A DNA stretch of 64,000 nt, taken from contig DATAPH010000013.1 in assembly GCA_036265325.1 (NCBI GenBank), positions 32,255-96,254 on the forward strand, written 5' to 3'. Below the pieces are notes generated by a model. The model was not told the DNA's origin, searched no databases, and worked only from the letters and a program-made list of their open reading frames with translations. This document shows, piece by piece, positions 17,816 through 27,043 of this stretch (position 1 is its first letter; each line of letters starts with the position of its first letter). The DNA is from AC-51 sp036265325. GTDB taxonomy: Bacteria; Actinomycetota; UBA4738; HRBIN12. The translations under genes and the position numbers were made by a program.

Positions 17816-18366
17816 GTCCGCACCCTACGTGCTCGCCATTCGTCCTCCAAGATGCCGTAGCCGACCGAGTCGAGGTATCCGTCGGCGACGCGGATGCCGT
17901 CACGCCAGACGCCCTCCTCCCGCATGCCCAGCCGGCCGGCGACCGCTCGCGACCGCTCGTTGTCCGACGCCGCCTGCAGCTCCATCCGATGCAGCCCGAG
18001 CTCATCGAACGCAAGGTCGAAGAACCACTCGCACGCGCGCGTGACGATGCCACGGCCCTCGTACTCCTGCGCGAGCCAGTACCCGATCTCTCCGCTGTTA
18101 GACAGCGTGTCGATGTCGAGCCCGATGCCGCCCGCGAGCTCCCCGTCGACGAAGATCCCGTTCCCTTCGATGCTGACCCGGTCGTCGAGGCAACTCTGGA
18201 TGAAGGTGCGGGTGTCGTCGACGCTCTTGGTGCTGTGCTCCCAGATCATCCAGGGCCGCAAGTGGTCGCGGTTGGCGTCGATCAGGTCGTACAGCGCTTG
18301 CGCGTCATCGAGCGTGTAGGTACGGACGACCGCGCCGTCCCCGAGGTCCCGAAACAGCGGGTTCAC
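17812..18366 (-). CDS. GNAT acetyltransferase, RimJ/RimL type (paralogue of neighbour)
   Basis: 184 residues from GTG 18366, chosen because it overlaps the acyl-CoA ligase stop as GTGA; the open frame continues upstream only as antisense of that gene. Blocks: VRTYTLDDAQALYDLIDANR, GEIGYWLAQEYEGRGIVTRA, LQAASDNERSRAVAGRLGM and REEGVWRDG. Same family and order as the adjacent GNAT. Likely translationally coupled to both neighbours. Target unknown. Confidence 0.85.
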   Translation of the reverse strand: MNPLFRDLGDGAVVRTYTLDDAQALYDLIDANRDHLRPWMIWEHSTKSVDDTRTFIQSCLDDRVSIEGNGIFVDGELAGGIGLDIDTLSNSGEIGYWLAQEYEGRGIVTRACEWFFDLAFDELGLHRMELQAASDNERSRAVAGRLGMREEGVWRDGIRVADGYLDSVGYGILEDEWRARRVRT

Positions 18367-20093
18367 GGCGCGGCGGTGGCCGTCTCGCGCTTGGACCGCT
18401 CCTCGTCCTGCAGAACCCGCCGAAGCACCTTGCCCACCAGCGTCTCCGGCAGGGCGTCGCGGAACTCGACGTCCTTCGGCGCGCGATAGCCCGTCAGGCC
18501 CTGCGCCGGGTCCTTGCACCAGGCGATCAGCTCCTCGGCGGTCAACTGCTGACCTTCCTTGAGCACGACGAACGCCTTGATGCGCTCGCCGGTGCGGTCA
18601 TCGGGGACGCCGATCACCGCGCACTTCGAGATCGCGGGGTGGTGGTACAGCACGTCCTCGACCTCGTTGGGGTACACGTTGAACCCCGACACGAGCACCA
18701 TGTCCTTGAGGCGGTCGACGATCCGAAAGAATCCGTCGGGCTCCATCACCGCGACGTCGCCGGTGTGGAACCAGCCGTTGCGGATCGCGAGGGCGGTTTC
18801 CTCGGGGCGCCGCCAGTAGCCGAGCATGACCTGCGGACCTTTGATGCAGAGCTCGCCGGGCTCGCCCTGCGGCATCTCCTTGTCGGGATCATCAAGCGAG
18901 ATGATCCGCACATCGGTGTCGGAGATCGGCATGCCGATCGACCCGGGCCGGCCGCGCCCATCGAGCGGATTCACATGCGTGACCGGCGAGCACTCGGTCA
19001 GGCCGTACCCCTCCACCAGGACGGCGCCGTCGCTCACCTCCGCGAACCGCTTGGCGACCGCCTGCGGCAGCGGCGCCGCGCCCGACACACACGCCTTCAC
19101 CGACTTGAGGTCGAACTTCTGCACGTCGGGGAACTCGTTGATCGCCACGTAGAGCCGGGGTACACCAGGGAAGAACGTCGGCTTCTCCTCCTGCGAGATC
19201 TCGAGGATCAGGTGGATGTCGCGCGGGTTCGGGACCGGCACGAGCTTGGCCGCGATGAGCCCGGTGAGCACCATCGCCAGCAGCCCGTACGAGTGGAAGA
19301 ACGGCAACGCCGCGAGCACCGCGTCGTGCCCTTCTTCGATCGTCGTGATCCACGCCCAGGCCTGCCGGGCGTTGGCCGCGAGGTTGGCGTGGGACAGCAT
19401 GGCGCCCTTCGCGATCCCGGTCGTGCCCCCGGTGTAGATCAGTACGGCGGTGTCCTGTTGTGGCTGCACCGTCGCGACCGGTGGGATCGGGCCCGCGGAC
19501 GCCATCTCCTCGTGCCAACGACGAACCTGCGCGTTCTTCGGTACCGGCGGCCACGGCTTGCCGGCCGCGAGCTGCTGCTTCTTGAACTTCAACGCCGGCG
19601 CGAGGAGCTTCTTCAAGCCGGGCATGTAGTCGTTGAGCCGCGTGATCACGACGTGCTCGATGCCGACCGCGGCGAACACGTCGGCGAAGTCCCCGTACAT
19701 CAGGTCGGCGACGAGCACGACGTTCACGTCCGCGTCGCGGAGCTGGTGTTCCATCTCGCGGGCGGAGTACACCGGGTTGTTGCCGACCGCCACCGCGCCG
19801 ATCCGCATGCACGCGTAGAACGCGATGGTGAACGGCGGCGAGTTCGGCATGATCAGCGCCACCCGGTCGCCCTTACGGATGCCGAGACCGGCCAGCATGG
19901 CGCTGCAGAGCTCCACCTCCTGCAGCAGTTGCTTGTAGCTGAGGTGCTTGCCGAACCAGGCGATCGCGGGTCTGTCTGGGAACCGGCCCGCCGCCGATTC
20001 CAACAGTCCGAAGACGCTTTCGGAGGGGAACGGAGCGATCGAACGGGGCACGTCGGAGGGGTAGGACGCGACCCAGGGTCGTTCACCGCTCAT
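18363..20093 (-). CDS. Long-chain acyl-CoA ligase (FadD-like)
   Basis: 576 residues, AMP-forming adenylate enzyme. It activates a fatty acid as acyl-adenylate and then as the CoA thioester. The P-loop LIYTGGTTGIAKGAMLSH, the GYGLTE motif and the hinge GWFHTGDVAVMEPDGFFRIVD are all present, and the catalytic C-terminal lysine lies in LPETLVGKVLRR. ATG 20093 is preferred over upstream in-frame starts because TATCAT (minus strand, 20101-20106) ends seven bases before it, giving a leaderless message divergent from the ABC exporter. Confidence 0.92.
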   Translation of the reverse strand: MSGERPWVASYPSDVPRSIAPFPSESVFGLLESAAGRFPDRPAIAWFGKHLSYKQLLQEVELCSAMLAGLGIRKGDRVALIMPNSPPFTIAFYACMRIGAVAVGNNPVYSAREMEHQLRDADVNVVLVADLMYGDFADVFAAVGIEHVVITRLNDYMPGLKKLLAPALKFKKQQLAAGKPWPPVPKNAQVRRWHEEMASAGPIPPVATVQPQQDTAVLIYTGGTTGIAKGAMLSHANLAANARQAWAWITTIEEGHDAVLAALPFFHSYGLLAMVLTGLIAAKLVPVPNPRDIHLILEISQEEKPTFFPGVPRLYVAINEFPDVQKFDLKSVKACVSGAAPLPQAVAKRFAEVSDGAVLVEGYGLTECSPVTHVNPLDGRGRPGSIGMPISDTDVRIISLDDPDKEMPQGEPGELCIKGPQVMLGYWRRPEETALAIRNGWFHTGDVAVMEPDGFFRIVDRLKDMVLVSGFNVYPNEVEDVLYHHPAISKCAVIGVPDDRTGERIKAFVVLKEGQQLTAEELIAWCKDPAQGLTGYRAPKDVEFRDALPETLVGKVLRRVLQDEERSKRETATAAP

Positions 20094-20099
20094 GCGCGG

Positions 20100-20106
20100 C
20101 ATGATA
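20100..20106. promoter_or_regulatory. Overlapping back-to-back -10 boxes of two divergent leaderless genes
   Basis: CATGATA reads CATGAT (20100-20105) on plus, seven bases before ATG 20113, and TATCAT on minus, seven bases before ATG 20093. Only 19 bases separate the two start codons, so the -35 contacts of each promoter lie in the other gene. Confidence 0.5.
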
Positions 20107-20112
20107 TGCGGC

Positions 20113-21942
20113 ATGGCAACGACCTTGCAGGACACGAACGCGCCCTCAACCGAGGAGCGGCAAGGCAGCCTGTTCATGGCAGGCATGCGGCTGGTCTGGG
20201 ACTACATCAAGTTGCACCCCAAGCCATTCATCGTGTCCCTGGCAGGGGCACTCCTGTTCGCGGTGTCGTCGATCTTGCTGACGGATGCCCTCGCGCGCGC
20301 CACCAATAACGTGCTTGCCCCGGCGCTGGACCCCTCCTCGACCACCGTCGTGTTCACGGCGAAGGCCGTATGGCTGTCCGTTCTCGCACTGATGGCGTTC
20401 GGCTGCGGACGAGCGCTCGGGATCATGGTCCGCCGCTACTACTCGGGCGTCGCCGGCGAGCGGGTGATGGCGACCCTTCGCCGCAACGTCTCGGACCGCT
20501 ACCGTGAGCTCCAGCTGCAGTATCACCGCGAGACGCCGACCGGTGAGCTCCTCGCCCACATGGAGGCCGACGTCAAGGCGGCGGTCGACGTGTTCTGGCC
20601 GGTCCCGTTCGCGGTCGGCGTGATCGCGCTCGTCGTGCTCGCGATGATCCAGATGCTCCGGGTCGACGCCTGGCTCGCGCTCGTCGGCGCGTTGCTATTC
20701 CCAGCGCTCGCGCTGATGAACCACAACTTCGCCAAGCACATGGAAGAGCCGGCCCGGATGGCGCAGGAGGACATCGGTGTCGTCTCGGCGGTCGCCCATG
20801 AGTCGATCGACGGCGCGCTCGTCGTGAAGACGCTCGGCCGCGAGCAGCTCGAGACCGACAAGCTCGAGGACGCGGCGCGGACGCTCCGCAATGACCGTGT
20901 GCGCGGCGGGTACGTTCGCGCAACGTTCGAGGCGGCCCTCGACGCGATGCCGACGCTCGCGACGGTCATCCTGATCGCGGTCGGCGCGTGGCGGATCCAT
21001 CAGGGCGCGATCAACACCGGCGACCTGGTCGGGTTCGTCGCGCTGTTCGGGCTGCTGTCGTGGCCGATGCGGTTCATCGGATGGATCCTCGCCGAGCTGC
21101 CGCGCGCGGTGGTCGGCCACGACCGGCTGCAGACCGTGTTCGCCGAACAGGTCACGGTGACGCCACCCGAGCACCCAGTGCCGCTGCCGTCCGGACCGCT
21201 GGGGGTTTCCGTCAAGGACGTGAAGCTCGTCTACGACGGTCTGCCTGTGCTGAACGGCGTGAGCTTCGACGTCGAACCCGGGGAATCGGTCGCGATCGTG
21301 GGCTCGACCGGCGTGGGCAAGTCGACACTCGTGCAACTGCTGGTTCGCCTTGCCGACCCGGACCAGGGCATCATCACCGTCGGGGGGGTCGACGTGCGCC
21401 AGACCGACCCGCTCGAGCTGCGGGCCGCGGCGTCGATCGTGTTCCAAGAGAGCTTCCTGTTCGCGGCGAGCGTGCGCGAGAACATCGCGCTGGACGACAC
21501 CGTGGCCGCCGACGAAGTCGTGCGGTCGGCGATGATCGCGAACGCCGACCGGTTCATCCGCGAGCTCCCCAACGGCTACGACACCGTGGTCGGCGAGCGC
21601 GGGCACACCGTGTCGGGCGGGCAGCGTCAGCGAGTCGCGCTGGCTCGCGCGCTTGCGCGCAAGCCGCGGATCCTGATCCTCGACGACGCCACGTCGTCCG
21701 TCGACCCGACGATCGAGGCGAACATCCTGCACGCCTTGCGGCGCGAGCTCGACACCACGTTGATCGTGGTGGCCTATCGCCTGTCGACGATCAAGCTCGC
21801 CGACCGGGTGATCTACCTCGAAGGCGGCACGGTCGCCGGCACCGGCACGCACGACGAACTGCTCGCCACCCAGCGCGGCTACGCCTCGATCATCCGCGCA
21901 TACGAGCGCCGGAACGTGGAGGAGGTGCTCGATGAGCGCTGA
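20113..21942 (+). CDS. ABC exporter half, degenerate ATPase site subunit
   Basis: 609 residues: six-helix exporter membrane domain (about 20-330) and an ATPase domain. Walker A is GSTGVGKSTL and the signature is VSGGQRQRV. The Walker B end is ILDDATSSVD, with Asp in place of the catalytic Glu, and the H-loop reads VAYRLST, with Tyr in place of His. These losses mark the non-hydrolysing site of a heterodimeric exporter. It overlaps its partner gene by 11 bases. ATG 20113 is favoured by the CATGAT box seven bases upstream. Substrate unknown; MsbA/LmrCD-like drug or lipid export is plausible. Confidence 0.9.
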   Translation: MATTLQDTNAPSTEERQGSLFMAGMRLVWDYIKLHPKPFIVSLAGALLFAVSSILLTDALARATNNVLAPALDPSSTTVVFTAKAVWLSVLALMAFGCGRALGIMVRRYYSGVAGERVMATLRRNVSDRYRELQLQYHRETPTGELLAHMEADVKAAVDVFWPVPFAVGVIALVVLAMIQMLRVDAWLALVGALLFPALALMNHNFAKHMEEPARMAQEDIGVVSAVAHESIDGALVVKTLGREQLETDKLEDAARTLRNDRVRGGYVRATFEAALDAMPTLATVILIAVGAWRIHQGAINTGDLVGFVALFGLLSWPMRFIGWILAELPRAVVGHDRLQTVFAEQVTVTPPEHPVPLPSGPLGVSVKDVKLVYDGLPVLNGVSFDVEPGESVAIVGSTGVGKSTLVQLLVRLADPDQGIITVGGVDVRQTDPLELRAAASIVFQESFLFAASVRENIALDDTVAADEVVRSAMIANADRFIRELPNGYDTVVGERGHTVSGGQRQRVALARALARKPRILILDDATSSVDPTIEANILHALRRELDTTLIVVAYRLSTIKLADRVIYLEGGTVAGTGTHDELLATQRGYASIIRAYERRNVEEVLDER

Positions 21943-23746
21943 GCTCGCCTCCTTCCAAACGGATGACGACGCGCTGCCGGTTCCCGAGGAGCTCCAAGGC
22001 GCGTGGGCGGTTCTCAAGCGCGGCGTCGGCGAGAGCACCGAGCTCCGTCGCGGCCTCGGCCTGACCGTCGTCGTCTCGCTCGGCGTGACGGTCGTCTCGC
22101 TGGTGACGCCGATCCTGCTCCAGAAGGTGTTCGACCACGGTCTGAACCCGTTCAACGCGAAGTACACGTACACCATCTGTGCCATCGGGTTCGCGCTGGT
22201 GCTCGTCGCGTTCCTGGCCGCCCGGATCGCCGGCCGCCGGCTGGTCGTCGCGGCCGAGAACGCGATGATGCAGCTGCGCGTCACGACGTTCTCGCACATC
22301 CACGCGCTGTCGATCGCCGACCAGTCCGAAGAGAAGCGAGGCGTGTTCGTCGCACGCGTCACCGCCGACATCGACGCGCTCCAACAGTTCATGGAGTGGG
22401 GCGGGATCGCGTGGATCATCTCGATCACGCAGGTGATCGGCGCGCTCATCCTGATGCTGATCTACGCGTGGCAGCTCACGCTCGGCATCTGCATCCTGAT
22501 CGTGCCGCTGGTGCTGATCGTCTGGTCCATGCAGGCGAAGCTGACACTGGCGTTCAACACGGCGCGCACGCGGGTCGGCGAGATGCTCTCGGAGGTGTCG
22601 GAGTCGGTGATGGGTGCGGCGGTGGTTCGCGCGTACGGGCTCGACGAACACACCGACCGCAAGGTGAAGCGCGCGATCGACCAGCGCTACCGCGCTGAGA
22701 TCATGGCGCACTTCCGCGCGGCGACCCTGTGGCCGCTCTCGTCGGTCTTCTACGCGATGTCGCTGTCGACGGTCGTCGTCCTGGGCGCGTTCTACGGTCC
22801 GAAGTGGGGGATGTCGTTCGGCCAGGTCGTCGCGTTCCTGTTCCTCGCCGACGTGTTCCTGCACGTGTTCACCGACCTGCCCGAGGTCTACTCGGAGACG
22901 CAGAACTCGATCGCGGCGTGGCGCAAGATCCTCGCGGTCCACGACATGCCGGTCGAGATCGTGGAGCCGCTGCAGGGCGTCGAGCTCCCTCGGGGCGCGT
23001 TGTCGGTCGAGGCGAAGGACATCCACTTCACGTACCGCGAGGGCCCGGAGGTCCTGCACGGGATCTCGCTGTCGGTGCCGGCGGGCGGCCACGTGGCGAT
23101 CGTCGGCGAGACCGGCTGCGGTAAGAGCACGTTCGCGAAGGTGGTGTCGCGGCTGGCCGACCCCACGGAAGGGTCGCTGCTCATCGACGGCATCGACCTC
23201 CGGGAGATCGAGCCGACCGCGCGCCGAACACACATCCGGATGGTGCCGCAGGACGGGTTCCTGTTCGACACGACGGTGCGCGACAACGTCCGGATGGGCC
23301 GTGAGGGCGCGAGCGACCGCGACGTCGAGACGGCGTTCGAAGAGCTCGGGCTCGGCGACTGGGTCGACACGTTGCCCGACGGGCTCGACACGAAGGTCGG
23401 CGAGCGTGGCGAAGCCCTGTCGGTCGGTGAGCGCCAGTTGGTCGCGTTGGTGCGCGCGCAGCTCGGGAACCCCGGGCTGCTGCTCCTCGACGAGGCGACG
23501 TCGGCGGTCGACCCGGCGACGGAACGCCGTATCACCGAGGCGCTGCGCCGCCTATCCGCCGGACGAACCGTGATCACGATCGCCCACCGGCTCTCGACGG
23601 CCGAAGGCGCCGACAAGGTGTTCGTGTTCGACGCCGGCCGCCTGGTCGAAGAGGGAACACACACCGAGCTCGCCGCTGGAGACGGCACGTACGCCGTGCT
23701 CTACGGCTCCTGGCTCGGGAACGTCCGCGAAGACGGCGCCGCCTAG
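21932..23746 (+). CDS. ABC exporter half, catalytic subunit
   Basis: 604 residues with six membrane helices and an ATPase domain. Walker A is GETGCGKSTF, Walker B LLLLDEATSAVD keeps the catalytic Glu, and IAHRLST keeps the H-loop His. Its signature is LSVGERQ instead of LSGGQ. The canonical ATP site therefore combines this subunit's Walker motifs with the VSGGQ of the first subunit, the standard pattern for heterodimers. The N-terminus is 60 residues of soluble sequence before the first helix. Confidence 0.9.
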   Translation: MSAELASFQTDDDALPVPEELQGAWAVLKRGVGESTELRRGLGLTVVVSLGVTVVSLVTPILLQKVFDHGLNPFNAKYTYTICAIGFALVLVAFLAARIAGRRLVVAAENAMMQLRVTTFSHIHALSIADQSEEKRGVFVARVTADIDALQQFMEWGGIAWIISITQVIGALILMLIYAWQLTLGICILIVPLVLIVWSMQAKLTLAFNTARTRVGEMLSEVSESVMGAAVVRAYGLDEHTDRKVKRAIDQRYRAEIMAHFRAATLWPLSSVFYAMSLSTVVVLGAFYGPKWGMSFGQVVAFLFLADVFLHVFTDLPEVYSETQNSIAAWRKILAVHDMPVEIVEPLQGVELPRGALSVEAKDIHFTYREGPEVLHGISLSVPAGGHVAIVGETGCGKSTFAKVVSRLADPTEGSLLIDGIDLREIEPTARRTHIRMVPQDGFLFDTTVRDNVRMGREGASDRDVETAFEELGLGDWVDTLPDGLDTKVGERGEALSVGERQLVALVRAQLGNPGLLLLDEATSAVDPATERRITEALRRLSAGRTVITIAHRLSTAEGADKVFVFDAGRLVEEGTHTELAAGDGTYAVLYGSWLGNVREDGAA

Positions 23747-23815
23747 TTGGGGCATGCGACTCCCCGCGTCATCCCTCTTGCGTAGGCTGGCAGCATCAGC
23801 GAGGGAAGCGCTCGG

Positions 23816-24075
23816 ATGGTCACGTGGGCTCGCCTTCGCGAACTTCGACGCGATCTCGAGGAGGCGGCTCGCACTCGCTTGTATCAGGTCGGCGTCGGGC
23901 GCGCGTTCCTGGCCACCGTTCGTGCGGACGGCGGTCCACGACTGCAAATGAACCGCCCGACGGCTTCGACGAGCAGGAACTCTTCACGTTCGACGTGGAC
24001 ACGTGCCTGGTGACGACCACAACGAGGCACGGCGACCCACACCCGAAACACATCGTCTGGCGCGGTGCCGCCTAG
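23816..24075 (+). pseudogene. Relic of a PPOX-class (pyridoxamine-phosphate oxidase-like) protein
   Basis: The first 45 codons from ATG 23816 read like the start of the small flavin/F420-binding split-barrel family (ARTRLYQVGVGRAFLATVRA, DGGPRL). In another frame the last 40 codons read like its C-terminus (ELFTFDVDTCLVTTTTRHGD, then HPKHIVWRG) up to TAG at 24073-24075. The middle of the protein is missing, so an internal deletion with frameshift is the simplest reading. Confidence 0.65.
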
Positions 24076-24090
24076 ATCCGAGGCTCGCGC

Positions 24091-24096
24091 TAGGCT
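24091..24096 (+). promoter_or_regulatory. -10 box TAGGCT of a leaderless promoter
   Basis: TAGGCT ends eight bases before ATG 24105 of the penicillin-acylase-like gene. Confidence 0.5.
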
Positions 24097-24104
24097 CGCT
24101 CACC

Positions 24105-26300
24105 ATGTCCGACCCGATGCGCGCGATGGCGGAAGCATCGCTCTTCCCGCTGGACGGCGAGCTCAGCGCGCCCGGGCTGACCGAACGCGTTACCGTCGAG
24201 CGCGACGCATTCGGCATCCCGCGGATCACCGCGACCTCGCTCGACGACCTGTGGTTCGCGCAGGGGTTCGTCACCGCCGGCGAACGGCTCTTCCAGCTGG
24301 AGCTTGCGCTGCGACTCGCGACCGGACGCCTTTCCGAGATCTTCAGCGAACTCACGTACCAAGACGACGTGTTCATGCGGACGATCGGCCTCAACCGCGC
24401 GGGCGCCAAGCACGTCGAGGCATGGAACGAAACCGATCACGCGATGCACGCTCGGTTCCACGCCGGGGTGGAGGCGTGGATCGGCCAGATGCCCGCGAAG
24501 CCCATCGAGTACCAACTGCTCGACCTCGAGCCCGCGATCCCGGATGCCGCCGCACAGTACGCCGCGGCGATCGCGCTGCTTGCCTGGAACCTCTCGAGCA
24601 ACTGGGACGCCGAGCTGCTGCGCGCCGAGCTCGACGACACGATTCAGCACGCGACGACCGATCTGCTGTTGCCCTCGTCCTCGCGCGGCGGGATCGGGTC
24701 GAACAACTGGGCGGTCACGGGCGACCGCACGGAGAGCGGCAAGCCGCTGCTGGCCGGGGACCCCCACCTGCTCGTGACCCAGCCGGGGACGTGGTTCGAG
24801 CTGCACCTACGCGCGCCGGGCTACGACGCGCGCGGCGTCGCGCTCCCCTTCCTCCCGGGCATCATCCTCGGCGCGACGCCCCACCACGCGTGGACGGCCA
24901 CCAACGTCACCGGCGACTCGCAAGACCTCTTCGAAGAGCAGCTGAACGAGGACGGCACTGCAGCTCGGTTCCAAGACGCGTGGGAACCACTGACCGTCCA
25001 CGAGGAGCGGATCTTCGTTCGCGGCGACGCCGAACCTCGCATCCTCACGGTGCGCGAGTCTCGACACGGTCCGATCCTCACGCACGGCATCGGCGGCGTC
25101 TCTCAGACCGTCTACCGCCCGATCGAGCGCACCTACGCCCTCCGATGGACCGGGCACGACGCGACGCTTCGTCCATCGCTGACGCTCGAGGCAGGCCAGG
25201 CCATGGACCCAGACGGTTTCCGCGACGCCGTCCTGCAGATCGCGTGCCCCGGCCAGAACTTCGTCTACGCCGACGTCGACGGCGCGATCGCGTATCAGTG
25301 CACGGGCCGGTTCCCGATCCGCGCGAACGGCGACGGCACACGACCCGTCCCGGGATGGGACGGCGACCACGAGTGGACGGGGTGGATCCCCGCCGACGAC
25401 CTTCCGCACGAGATCGATCCTGAGCGCGGATGGCTGGCGACGGCCAACAACGATATGCAACCACCCGACTACCCGCATCTGATCGGCGCCGACTTCCACC
25501 GGCCGGCGCGACGCGACCGGATCGTCGAGCGCATCACGGAACGCGACGGACACGACGTCGCTTCGATGCGTTCGATGCAGACCGACACCGTCTCGCGCAC
25601 CGTTGACCAGGTGCTGCCCGGCCTGCTCAAGCTCCACCCCGGTGACGACGAGCAGCGCGAGGTGCTCGACCGGCTCGCCGGCTGGAACGGCGACCTCTCG
25701 CCGGACTCCGAAGAAGCCGCGATCTACGAGCTGTGGCTGAGCGCGATCATGCGACGACTCGTCGGCGAGCGGATCGGCGACGAGCTCTTCACGGCGTACA
25801 GCGGGTTCCGCGAGATCTTCGTCGGCGAGACGCTGCCCGCGATGCTCGCCCACAGCACCGACCGGCTGGATCCCGGGGCGCTCCGCGAAGCGCTGTTCGA
25901 AGCGGTCGAGCTGGCCGAGGGCCGGACATGGGGCGAGATCCACGCGCTCAGGCTCGCGCACCCGCTCGCGCGCATCCCCGGGCTGGACCGGCTCTTCACC
26001 GCGGCCACCATGCCCCACGGCGGCGACGAATCGACGATCTGCCAGGGTGCGATGGATCCGCTCCGCGGCCACACGCCGGCGGTGATCCCGTCATGGCGAG
26101 CGGTCTGGGATCTCGGCGACCTCGAGGGGAGCGTCGCCGTTGTCCCCAGCGGCGTCAGCGGCAACCCCGCCTCTCCGCACTGGGCCGACCAGGCCCCGCT
26201 CTACCAAGCCGGCGAGGCCAGGCCGGCCGGCTTCGAAACACCCGCCGTGGCAACGCTCACCCTGCGACCCACGCAGGTACCATCGACCGGCGATGCCTGA
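24105..26300 (+). CDS. Penicillin acylase family N-terminal nucleophile hydrolase
   Basis: 731 residues. Enzymes of this family cleave themselves into two chains and then hydrolyse amides such as penicillins or acyl-homoserine lactones. The autoprocessing site and nucleophile serine are in GGIGSNNWAVTG (about residue 200), followed by GKPLLAGDPHL. The front part has VERDAFGIPRITA and FVTAGERLFQLELALRLATG, usual for the alpha chain. Most relatives are exported; this one has no signal peptide, and the TAGGCT box eight bases before ATG 24105 argues against a missed upstream start. Substrate unknown. Its stop lies inside the start of crgA. Confidence 0.9.
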   Translation: MSDPMRAMAEASLFPLDGELSAPGLTERVTVERDAFGIPRITATSLDDLWFAQGFVTAGERLFQLELALRLATGRLSEIFSELTYQDDVFMRTIGLNRAGAKHVEAWNETDHAMHARFHAGVEAWIGQMPAKPIEYQLLDLEPAIPDAAAQYAAAIALLAWNLSSNWDAELLRAELDDTIQHATTDLLLPSSSRGGIGSNNWAVTGDRTESGKPLLAGDPHLLVTQPGTWFELHLRAPGYDARGVALPFLPGIILGATPHHAWTATNVTGDSQDLFEEQLNEDGTAARFQDAWEPLTVHEERIFVRGDAEPRILTVRESRHGPILTHGIGGVSQTVYRPIERTYALRWTGHDATLRPSLTLEAGQAMDPDGFRDAVLQIACPGQNFVYADVDGAIAYQCTGRFPIRANGDGTRPVPGWDGDHEWTGWIPADDLPHEIDPERGWLATANNDMQPPDYPHLIGADFHRPARRDRIVERITERDGHDVASMRSMQTDTVSRTVDQVLPGLLKLHPGDDEQREVLDRLAGWNGDLSPDSEEAAIYELWLSAIMRRLVGERIGDELFTAYSGFREIFVGETLPAMLAHSTDRLDPGALREALFEAVELAEGRTWGEIHALRLAHPLARIPGLDRLFTAATMPHGGDESTICQGAMDPLRGHTPAVIPSWRAVWDLGDLEGSVAVVPSGVSGNPASPHWADQAPLYQAGEARPAGFETPAVATLTLRPTQVPSTGDA
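26278..26283 (+). promoter_or_regulatory. -10 box TACCAT upstream of crgA
   Basis: TACCAT, within the end of the acylase gene, ends nine bases before the crgA ATG at 26293, consistent with a separate near-leaderless crgA transcript. Confidence 0.45.
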
Positions 26301-26541
26301 GTCCAAGGGCCGGAAGAAGACGGCCGCCAGCCGCTATCAGCTGCACCCACAGCGCAAGCAGCGCACCAAGTCCAGCCCCAAGTGGTTCGCGCCTGCGATG
26401 GCGGCACTGATGGTCGTCGGGATCGGCATCATCGTCTGGAACTTCTTCCGGAACGACGGCAACTCGTTCGATCCGAAGATCATGTGGCTCGGCCTCGGGG
26501 TCCTCGCCGCAGGGTTCTTCGGCATCTCGTTCTGGAAGTAG
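26293..26541 (+). CDS. crgA: Cell division protein CrgA
   Basis: 82 residues, normal for CrgA. The basic N-terminus (KGRKKTAASRYQ, HPQRKQRTKSS) is followed by PKWFAPAMAALMVVGIGIIV for the first helix and a second helix near the end, with a short outside loop between them (NDGNSFDPK). CrgA is an actinobacterial divisome membrane protein that coordinates FtsZ and peptidoglycan synthases. Here it is away from the usual pknAB/pbpA/rodA neighbourhood; its start overlaps the acylase stop by eight bases. Confidence 0.88.
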   Translation: MPESKGRKKTAASRYQLHPQRKQRTKSSPKWFAPAMAALMVVGIGIIVWNFFRNDGNSFDPKIMWLGLGVLAAGFFGISFWK

Positions 26542-26575
26542 CCGGGCCCGCCGCCGGGTCTCCTCCACCGCCCCG

Positions 26576-26584
26576 TGTGGATAA
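26576..26584. promoter_or_regulatory. Perfect DnaA box outside the origin
   Basis: TGTGGATAA is the inverse complement of TTATCCACA, the consensus DnaA site. A weaker match, TGGGGATAC, follows three bases later. They lie in the 97-base gap between convergent crgA and the zinc-ribbon gene, roughly 37 kb from the inferred origin side. Confidence 0.4.
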
Positions 26585-26638
26585 ACCTGGGGATACCTAG
26601 GTGCCGAACGGTGGAAAACGCCCCCTCCTCCCGTTGCC

Positions 26639-26914
26639 TCACACCGTTCCTGGACGCCGCTCCACCAGCATCTTCTCGCCGCAGTGCCGGGGGATCTGCA
26701 GTTCACCCAGGCGCGACACCTTGTACTCGGTTCCGCACTCGCCGCACACCAAGTAGACGTCCAGGTCCTCGACGTCCTCCGGTTCCGCCGGCGGCTTCTC
26801 GGTGTCGAGCGTCCCCGGCGCAGGTCCGGCGAGCGAGCGAAGCGTCGCCATCCCGACGCGCCAGATGACGTAGCCGAGCACGATCGCGCCGGGGATCAAG
26901 ACCCAGGTGGGCAT
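26639..26914 (-). CDS. Membrane-anchored zinc-ribbon-like protein
   Basis: 91 residues from ATG 26914. An N-terminal helix (WVLIPGAIVLGYVIWRVGMA) is followed by an acidic Pro/Glu linker and a small ribbon with CGECGTEYKV and PRHCGEKMLVERR, the paired cysteines or histidine expected of a zinc or FmdB-like ribbon. Cytoplasmic ribbon tethered to the membrane is inferred. Function unknown. Divergent from gdhA with 129 bases between. Confidence 0.65.
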   Translation of the reverse strand: MPTWVLIPGAIVLGYVIWRVGMATLRSLAGPAPGTLDTEKPPAEPEDVEDLDVYLVCGECGTEYKVSRLGELQIPRHCGEKMLVERRPGTV

Positions 26915-27043
26915 GCGGCCACGGTAGCAGCGCCCTCCCGGAGGCCGGAACGGGGCGGTGCACCTTGCGGCACTTTCCATCTGCGGCCCGTCGCCGTACG
27001 GTGAGCGACGCACGAACACCCGGCGACGCGGGAGAGGAACCGG

